Source: Poronia punctata (taxonomy: Eukaryota > Ascomycota > Sordariomycetes > Xylariales > Xylariaceae). Taken from it: a stretch of DNA of 15,923 nt. Under the pieces are notes generated by a model. It was not told where the DNA came from, did not search any database, and worked only from the letters and a program-made list of their open reading frames with translations. Position 1 is the first letter of the stretch; each line of letters starts with the position of its first letter. The stretch covers positions 1 through 15,923 of the forward strand of contig MU401918.1 of NCBI GenBank assembly GCA_022579005.1, given 5' to 3'. The position numbers were made by a program, and so were the translations under genes. Positions 9,241-15,923 of the stretch are shown piece by piece.

Positions 9241-10060
9241 CTAAGGCAACGTGCTAAGTATTTATTTTAAAAAGTATATTAAAATCTTTTTAATTATAAT
9301 AAAAAATATAATAAAATATTTTAGTTAATTGTTTTTAAAAATAAATACTTTAAAATATTATATATGTTTATAATATAGCGTAAAATTTAATAAAAAGGTT
9401 TTGCTAAAATTATTATATTTAAAAGTTAAGTATAGCGTTGCTATAAGCTTATAATAGCACTATTTTGCTATAATAATAAATAAGCAATAATTATAATTAA
9501 TAAATAAATATATTACTAACTATAGTATAAAAAAATTAAAATTAAAATATTATTAAAGTATATAAAAAAATTAATTAAAGTAGCTAAATAAGCAAGCAAA
9601 AAAGTTATAAAAAAAGCTAAAATTATATTATATAATATAAGCCTTTTAATAAAGCTATAGCTTAAGGCTATTAAAGCTGCTATATAGTTATATAACTAAA
9701 GCTTATTTAAAGTATATAATAAAATAAGCTTTTTAAAAAAGCTTAATACTTAGTTTAATTATTACTTTTATTAGTATATACTACTAATAAGTAAAGTACT
9801 AATAAGCAATGCTTAATTTAACTAAATAAAAATAATAGCTTATAAGTATAAAGCATACTTATTAAAGCAAAATTACCTTGTTAATAAAAATAAGCAAAAA
9901 TTTAAAACTAAGCTATATATATATATTAAATATATAATTAAATATATAGCATTTAATATATACTAAGTATAAATACTTACTATAAGAAAATTATTATTAC
10001 TTAAAATATTAAGTTTAATAAATAGTAGTTTTATAACTTTAAAAAATATAAAAAAAAAAT
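9241..10060 (+). pseudogene. Copia integrase remnant
   Basis: Frame 3n+1. 9250-9372 reads RAKYLF*KVY*NLF, then LIVFKNKYFKILYMF. This fits the start of the Copia integrase core (PFQxVHxDL, then VxxDDYSKxxxVF), with the first catalytic Asp now AAT at 9283 and the VDD Asp now Asn at 9340. 9553-9690 reads YIKKLIKVAK*ASKKVIKKAKIILYN and AIKAAI*LYN*S, matching the NGxAERxxxxLxxxARxML...AxxxAxYLxNRxP segment after the catalytic Glu. 9841-9990 reads AYLLKQNYLVNKNK...YIAFNIY*V*I, the FGCxAYVxxP...GYxxxxxxYRVW end of the domain. The core DNG segment near 9480-9540 is not readable. It would have inserted cDNA into the host genome. Confidence 0.85.
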
Positions 10061-10659
10061 TATATAAGTATAAAATTATATAAATTTGCTAAAGTTAATT
10101 AAATCTTTTAGCACTTTATTAATAAACTATTTAATAAAAAATTAAAAGCGTAGTTATAATAATAAAAGTATTTTAAAAAAGTACTATAAAAAACTAATTA
10201 ACTTAAAAGTAAATACTATATAGTATAGCTATTTAAAAGCTTTTAAAAGCAAAAGTTAAAAGTAAGTATAGCTAAAAAACTAATAAAAAAAGTTAAATAT
10301 ATTTTAAAACTTTATTTATAAATAAAACTTTTATTTTTTTTAATAATGCTTAAGCTATTAAAGCTAGTTTAAAGCAAGCAATTTTAAAAAAACTTTAAAA
10401 AAATGTTAGTATAAAGCAACTAAACAAAAAAAGTATATAAACTTTATTAAATATAGTATAAAAACGTATAATATAATAAACTTAAAAGCAGCGCTTTTAA
10501 AATATATTTAAATTTTTACTTAAAATTAAAAAAATTTAAAATATAGCTTTATTAAGTACTTTTACTATATTAACTATATATATTATAAAAAAATAAGTAG
10601 TTAACTAAAGTATATAAAAAGTAATTAGTTAATTTAATTAATTAAAAAAATAAGCAATT

Positions 10660-10738
10660 AACTAGCTTATGTATTAAGTAGCTTAATAGCTTATAAAATA
10701 AATAGTTAACTATTTTATAAGTAAAAAATAAGCTAGTT
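10660..10738. repeat. Nested double inverted repeat
   Basis: Outer arms AACTAGCTTAT (10660-10670) and ATAAGCTAGTT (10728-10738) are perfect reverse complements. Inside them CTTATAAAATA (10690-10700) and TATTTTATAAG (10711-10721) form a second perfect pair with a 10-base loop. Two concentric 11-bp pairs in 79 bp could be a remnant of a small foldback element, or a chance product of AT-rich DNA, although the outer arms include four G/C bases each side. Confidence 0.55.
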
Positions 10739-11070
10739 TTTATTTAAAAAGTAGTAGTAAAAGCAATAGTAGTAAAAAAAAAAAAGCAAAAAAAAAAGCT
10801 AACTATTTAAATTAAATTTACGTTAAGCACAAAGCTTTTAAATTTAAACTTAAATTTAAGCAAATATAAAAAAAGCTAGCTATTTAAAAATAATTTAAGT
10901 AAAAAAATTTAATTTAAGCAAAATATAGCACTAAAAGCAACTAAATAAAGCAAAAAAGTAATTAAGCAACGCTTAATAGCTTTTAAACAATATATAAAAA
11001 AAGCACTTATATAATAAGTAAAAGTTTTAAAGCTACTATTATAGTTACTTTTTAAAAAAAGTGCTATATT

Positions 11071-11145
11071 AGCGTTATAATTTTATTTTAGCAAAAAAGC
11101 TATGTTAGCAGCGTAGTTATATTTTAGCAAAAAAGCTACTTTGCT
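11071..11145. repeat. Imperfect 36-39-bp tandem duplication
   Basis: TATTTTAGCAAAAAAGCTA occurs at 11084-11102 and again at 11120-11138, a 36-base offset. The flanking AGCGT is offset by 39, so one copy has a 3-base length change. Both offsets are multiples of three, so the duplication is phase-neutral for a coding sequence. Confidence 0.7.
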
Positions 11146-11923
11146 ACTAAAAGCGCAGTAACTAAAAAAACTAAAGCTAGCATAATTTAAAAAAATCTTT
11201 ATAAAACTATTACTTTAGTAAACGCTAATAAAAAGCTTATTAAAAGTTAAAAAAAAATAATAAAAATAAAGTTAGTAATAGTAAAAAAAAAAGCTAATTA
11301 TTATAAGTAATTTTTTTAACGCTTTTATAAAAAACTTAAAGCAACTTTCATTAAAAAATAAAAGATTTTTTAGTAAAAAAAAAAAAGTAAAGCAAAGCAA
11401 TTTATAAAGCTTTAAATAAAAAAAAAAATAAAAAAAAGCGCTACTTAAAGTAAAACGTAAATATATAAAAAAAATTTACTTGCTAGCTTTATATATAAGC
11501 TAAAAGCTTAAAAAAGTTAAGCTAAATAATTTAAATAACTTTAATAAGTTAAGCTATATAGTATACGCTACTATATAGTATAAAAAAAATATTTTTATTT
11601 TTAAAAATAATTGCTTTATAAAGCTTTTATAAACATTTTTTTTAAAATATTTAAAAGCTATATATATAAATAATTATAAGTATAAAACGTTATATATAGT
11701 ATTTATAGCAGCAATATAATAAAAAGTAGTAAAAAAAATTAGTATAGCATTATTAAAGCGTATATATTATAATAGTTTTACTAAGCTGCTACTTTTAAAG
11801 TAAAAAAACTTAGCTATATACTTTTTTAAAAACTAATTTTAAAAAAGCATAAAGTATAAGCTAACTTAAATACTTTTACTTAATATAATAAAAAAAATCT
11901 TTAAAAGTAAAGCAAAACGTAAG

Positions 11924-12545
11924 CTACTATTATTTAAATAAGTATTTATATATAAGTTTAATAAAAAAGGTTTTTTATAAAATATAAAGTATAACTTATA
12001 ATATAAAATAATTAATAGTAAATAAAAACTTTATAGTTAACTTATATAGCTATTTTAATAACAATAACCTTTAAAATTATAATAGTAATTATAGCTAAAA
12101 AAAAATTATAAAATTAAGTAATTTAATATAATATATAAAAAATTAAAACTTATAATATATAAAATACTAAATAAGTTAATTATAAAAAAATAAAATAATA
12201 TTACTATTTAAAGCACTTTATAAATTAAAAAACTTGCTACTTTTTTAATATAAAAAGTTTATATTAATACTTAAAATATTTAAGCTTAAACTATTATTTA
12301 AAAAACTATATTTATAATATACTAAAAATTAATTAGTTTTTATTATATTTTATATTAATAACTTTTTAATTATTTATAATAAACTAAATAAGTATAAAGC
12401 AGCTTTATTTATTTAAAAAATTAAAAAATGTTATAAAATTAAAAACTAAGAAAATATTATATAGTTTTTTAAAATATATATTATTTAAAATAAATAAAAG
12501 AAAATAATTTTTTTACTTTATAACTAATATATTAAAAAGGTAGCT
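11924..12545 (+). pseudogene. Copia reverse transcriptase remnant
   Basis: Pieces lie in order but in several frames. 11930-11977 (3n+2) reads LFK*VFIYKFNKKGFL, the WVFxYKFDxxGxxxKxKARLV entry motif of Copia RT. 12040-12110 (3n+1) reads TYIAILITITFKIIIVIIA, matching the TYAxTLAxRTFRxLxAIAA segment. 12348-12375 (3n) reads FYINNFLII, the catalytic FYVDDI box with both Asp codons now AAT and AAC at 12357 and 12360. 12405-12540 (3n+1) reads LFKKLKNVIKLKTKKI and YSFLKYILFKINKRK*FFYFI, matching the FLGIRIxRDRxxxxLxLxQxxYI segment. Three frame changes in 600 bp imply indels beyond base substitutions. The middle part with the LYGLRQSP motif was not located. Confidence 0.82.
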
Positions 12546-12854
12546 AAGCGCTTTTACTAAGCTAATTTAAGCTAAATACTAGTTATTTTTTTGCTATATA
12601 AAAAACTTATAAATTTTAAAAGCACTATAATTATAAAAAAGATTAAAGCATACTAAAAAAAAGTTAAGTTAATTATTTATATAGTAATTATAACTAAGCT
12701 AAATATAATATATATAGCTTTATTACTATTGCGCTTTTTTATAAATTTTAAACTAAACTATTATAAAGCTGCAAACTAGGTAATTTAATACTTATTTATA
12801 ACGTATACTTTAAAAATAGTAATAAATAATATGCTAAATATAATATAAGCTTTA

Positions 12855-13330
12855 GTTATTATAAGTAATACGTTATTTATAAATAGTAAAAAAATACAAC
12901 GCTTAACTTATAAATATTTAATAAACCTTTAAAATAGCTTTATTATATAAAAAACGTATTAATAATTTATTATATTTATATTAATAATTAAAGTAAAACT
13001 AATTATTTTAAAAGCTATAGTATAAGAGCTTATACTAATTAAATACTTATTAAAAAAGCTATACTTAAACTTTAATTAAAATTAAATAATTTATTATAAT
13101 AACACTTAAACTATTAAGCTTATAATAAGCAATTAAAAAAAATTAGTACTTAATTATAGCATATAAATATATAAAATATATAAGTTTAATATAAATATTT
13201 TTAAAAAACTTTTAAAGTTAAGTATATTTTAACTAAAAATATACTAGTAAATAGTTTAACTAAAAAGCTTTTTTATGCTACGTTTAAACACTTTTATATA
13301 ATACTTAATTTATAATATATTAAAGTGCTA
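12855..13330 (+). pseudogene. Copia RNase H remnant and C-terminus of Pol
   Basis: In the 3n frame 12858-12900 reads IISNTLFINSKKIQR, the SDADxxGDxxxRKS motif of Copia RNase H with the catalytic Asp now Asn at 12867. It continues KYLINL*NSFII*K and LIIKVKLIILKAIV*ELILIKYLL to about 13070, where the family has GYxxxLxGxxIxWxSKKQ and STxEAEYxALxxAxxExxWLRxLL; the Glu residues are now Lys. In the 3n+2 frame 13241-13294 reads ILVNSLTKKLFYATFKHF, the ADxLTKxLxxxxFxxF sequence that ends Copia Pol. The translational end would be near 13310-13340. The enzyme would remove RNA from the cDNA hybrid. Confidence 0.85.
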
Positions 13331-13340
13331 AGTTTAAAAT

Positions 13341-15923
13341 ATATATAATATATATAAGTAGCATATAATATAAAATATAAAAAATAATAAGTTAGCAAGT
13401 ATATATAAGCTAAATAGTAAGTATATTATAAAACATAAAAAAAACGTAATAAAAAAAGTTATACTAATACTACTTAATTTTAAATAACTTTTAAAGCTAA
13501 ACTAGCTACTAATACTTTAAACTAATAACTTTTAAGCTAACTACTTATTTTAAAAGTTTTTTAAATATATTACTATTTTTATTAAAAATTTAATTTAATA
13601 AATATTAAATAAAGCAAATAGTAGCACAAAGCTTATTAATATACTAATATAAAGTTAATAAGCGTAATAAATATATAATAAAAAAAATATTTATAATATT
13701 GTTTTAAAGTTTTTTAATTTACTTAAAACGCAAAGCTTTATAAAAGTAGTAAATAAAGTTATATAACTTAAGTTTACTATATAATTTAAGTTAGCATAAA
13801 ATAATAAAGTATATATAAAAAGTACTTATATTAGTTTATAACTATAATAATTTTAATAGTAAAAGTAATAAGTTTAAAAACTAGCTTTAATAACTTAAAA
13901 ATAGCTAATACTAACTTTATAGTAACTATTAAAAATAGCAAGAAAATAGTAAATATAACTAAAAAAGCGCTTAGTACTAATAATATAATTTATAAAACAA
14001 TAATAAAATAAGTAGCAAAAAAAAAAAGCGGTATTAGTACTTAAAGTAGGCTTTAAAGCTAAAGAACGTAAAGGTATTAAGCTAAAAGCTTAAAAGAAAA
14101 TATTAAAAAAAAAAGGTTTATGCTTAAAAAGTAAGCGTAAATGTTTTTTAGTATTATAATAAGCAGCTTAATAACTTTAATTAAAAAATTAACTATTTTA
14201 AATATAAAAACTTTAAAAAAAAAAAAAGCAGCAGTAATTAAAATAAAAGCAAAGTTAATATTACTAAACAAAAACTTAAAAAAAAATATTTAGCAATAAG
14301 CTAAAAGCAAAAGTATAAAAAACACTAAAAGGCAAGAACTAAAGGTAACATTAAAACTTAAAAAATAAAAAGCAAAGCAAAGCGTAAAAAGCAAAGGTTA
14401 TTTTAAATTTTTTTAAAAAATAAAAAAAATAAAAGCTTATATAATGCTTTTATTAAAAATAAAGTTTAATTTATTAAAGCTTATAAATATAATAAAAAAA
14501 GCAATATAATAATTAAAAAAAAAGTATAATTAATAACTAAAAAAATAATAAAGTAATTAATATAAAGAAAAAAGCAATAATAGCTTTTTTTTAAATAAAA
14601 AACTTTATAAAATTATATTTATAATATATAAAAGTTAAAAAAACGTAAATATAAGTATATAATAAAAAATATATATAAGTAACTTACTTAAATTTAAAAG
14701 CTTTATAATTTTAAAACTAAGTAGCGATTTTTTTTAAAAGTAATAAATTATATTTGCTTAGTAAGCTATTTAATAAGCTAAAGTAGCAATAGTACATATA
14801 TAAGCACTAGCAAAATAGCAGTAATAAGCAATATAATAAGCAAAATTAAAATTAAAGCAAAATATATAAAAATAAAAAAAGCGCAAAGTATAAAGGCAAA
14901 AGTAACTTAAAACTATTTTAAACTAATATATAGAAAAAAAAAATAAGTTAATATAAAAAATATATAGCATAAGCTAAATAAAATAAAATAAAATAAAAAA
15001 CAATATAAATATTATTACTTAATACTACTATATATACTTATTAAAATTATAAAAATATAAAAAAATAAAAGCTTTAAGTAATAAAAGCTTAAAGTTAGTA
15101 AAATGTATATAATAAAAGCGTTAAAAAGTAAGTAGCTTATATATATAAATTACTTAAAAAGTAAAAAGTTAAAAAAAGCTTATAATATAAGTAAAAAAAA
15201 GTTTACTTTTTATACTTATAAAAAGCATTATATAATTAGCTAGTATAGCTAGTATAAAAATAAATAAAAATAAATAAATAATAAATATACTATTTTTTAA
15301 TTAAGCTATAGCAATTAGTAGTTAAAGTACTAATTTAAATTAAAAAGTTAGTACTTAATAAAAAACACTTTTAGTAATTAAGAAATATAAGTATATAAAA
15401 AAAAACTAGTATATAAGTATAAAGTACTTTAAGCGCTAAGCATATATAAACTTAATTAAAAATATTTATAAAAGTATACTTAACTAAAATATAAGCACTA
15501 TATAATTAAGTATAAGGTTTTAAAGTACTTAAAAACTTTTTAAAAGTAAAAGTATAAAGTTTATACTTAATAAAGTATAAAATATAAGCAAAAAATTTAA
15601 TTATAAAATAAGTAGTTAAATAAAGTACTAAGTATACGTTTTTTTTAAAAATTTATAAAACTTTTAGCTAAATATAGCTATAAAAGCTAAAAGTGCTAGT
15701 TATTTTAAGCTACTTTTTTTATACTTATTTTATTTACTATACTAGTAAAAAAAATTTAATTAATTATGCTTAGTTTATTATATTTAAATTTAATTTTAAA
15801 ATTAAGTTTTATTTTTATATATTTTTTTTATATTATAAAAGTTAAAAAAGCTTTATTATAATATTTAAACTATTTAGTTTAAATAAAAAGTATATAATAA
15901 ATAATAAGTTTACTTTAAAAATA
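13341..15923. other. Unassigned A-rich decayed DNA
   Basis: About 2.6 kb after the Copia Pol end. It should begin with the Copia 3' LTR, but without the 5' LTR in the window its border cannot be set. The + strand is A-rich and T-poor from about 13980 to 15700. A 58-codon stop-free stretch lies at 13835-14008 (+); it resembles nothing I can name with confidence. The A-rich stretch at 14050-14400 reads as Lys-rich on + and as a 64-codon Phe/Ile/Leu-rich open frame on - (14077-14271), which looks like a composition artefact. No LTR pair, tRNA, rRNA or RT motif was found. Confidence 0.5.

Larger units (their letters stand above)
10130..11920 (+). other. Oversized anomalous linker between Copia integrase and RT
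   Basis: In Copia Pol the integrase C-terminus and the start of RT are normally separated by a few hundred bases of poorly conserved, low-complexity linker. Here about 1.8 kb separates them. The first part keeps the integrase frame with faint coding character (a KASLKQAILKKL-like segment near 10360). The middle (10740-10800) reads as Ser/Lys/Ala low complexity. The rest is A-rich with a nested inverted repeat (10660-10738) and a 36-39-bp duplication (11071-11145). No transposase, LTR pair or target duplication was found that would prove another inserted element. Confidence 0.45.
8052..13340 (+). mobile_element. RIP-degraded Ty1/Copia-type retrotransposon, interrupted by the Gypsy element
   Basis: Pol motifs appear in the order protease, GAG-pre-integrase, integrase, RT, RNase H on the + strand, which is diagnostic of Ty1/Copia (Pseudoviridae). 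They span 8461 to about 13330, roughly 4.8 kb, against about 3.5 kb for a usual Copia pol. The excess lies between integrase and RT (10130-11920). LTRs cannot be defined: the 5' LTR and most of gag would lie left of this piece, either in 1-150 and beyond the window or lost, and no repeat partner for a 3' LTR is present. The frame is unbroken from 8461 to about 10060 but changes several times within RT and RNase H. All domains carry dense stops. Confidence 0.85.

Noticed and set aside
9768..9790. 9-bp inverted repeat TTATTAGTA / TACTAATAA
   Set aside because: It lies within the continuous Copia integrase frame between recognisable motifs, and short AT-rich inverted repeats are expected by chance here.
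13623..13735. Reading IYNKKNIYNIVLKFF, resembling the pogo/Tc1 transposase motif with a catalytic Asp
   Set aside because: Turning the GTT codon into an Asp codon needs a transversion, which is not the mutation type seen here. The spacing to any C-terminal segment is too short, and no second catalytic motif was found.
14077..14271. 64-codon open frame on the minus strand starting with Met
   Set aside because: It is almost only Phe, Ile, Leu, Lys and Ala, opposite an A-rich + strand. Homopolymer composition leaves few chances for stops. There is no ribosome or promoter context, domain or neighbour to support a gene.
1..15923. AT-rich mitochondrial, apicoplast or endosymbiont DNA as the origin of the low G+C
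   Set aside because: No tRNA, rRNA or organelle gene was found, and stops are dense even under codes with reassigned TGA, since they are TAA and TAG. Nuclear-type LTR retrotransposons with transition-only LTR divergence explain the composition better.

Overview
The window is extremely AT-rich (roughly 12-15% G+C by eye, not computed). It contains no intact gene. It reads as an AT-rich, repeat-dense block of a filamentous ascomycete (Pezizomycotina-like) genome whose retrotransposons were destroyed by C-to-T / G-to-A mutation of the RIP (repeat-induced point mutation) type. Every long reading frame is full of TAA/TAG stops. Where protein motifs can still be followed, the changes are transitions: Asp to Asn, Gln/Trp/Arg to stop, His/Cys to Tyr, Pro/Ser to Leu. 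The species cannot be named from the sequence.

Layout. (1) Positions 1-150 are a left flank. (2) Positions 156-8046 are a structurally complete but dead Ty3/Gypsy-type LTR retrotransposon on the + strand. It has 200/201-bp LTRs at 156-355 and 7846-8046 and a perfect 5-bp target-site duplication ATTAG at 151-155 and 8047-8051. Its internal order is a gag-like N/K-rich region, protease (about 3490-3840), reverse transcriptase (about 4860-5440), RNase H (about 5586-6060) and integrase (about 6600-7424). RT before integrase is the Gypsy order. (3) Positions 8052-about 13340 carry a second dead element, Ty1/Copia, also on +. It shows protease, GAG-pre-integrase and integrase in one frame (8461-10060), an unusually long anomalous stretch (10130-11920), then RT (11930-12545) and RNase H (12855-13330). 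Integrase before RT is the Copia order. The Gypsy element was probably inserted into the gag part of this Copia element, so positions 1-150 and 8052 onward would be the two halves of the target. (4) Positions 13341-15923 are A-rich decayed DNA that I cannot assign.

The most interesting aspect is the mutation footprint. Surviving cytosines lie almost only in ACT and in GpC (GCT, GCA) contexts, while TpC, CpC and ACA are nearly gone. This is not the simple CpA-to-TpA rule of Neurospora RIP. The two LTRs differ by 18 transitions, no transversions and one 1-bp indel by hand alignment. Every catalytic carboxylate I could locate in the two Pol proteins has been changed by a G-to-A transition.
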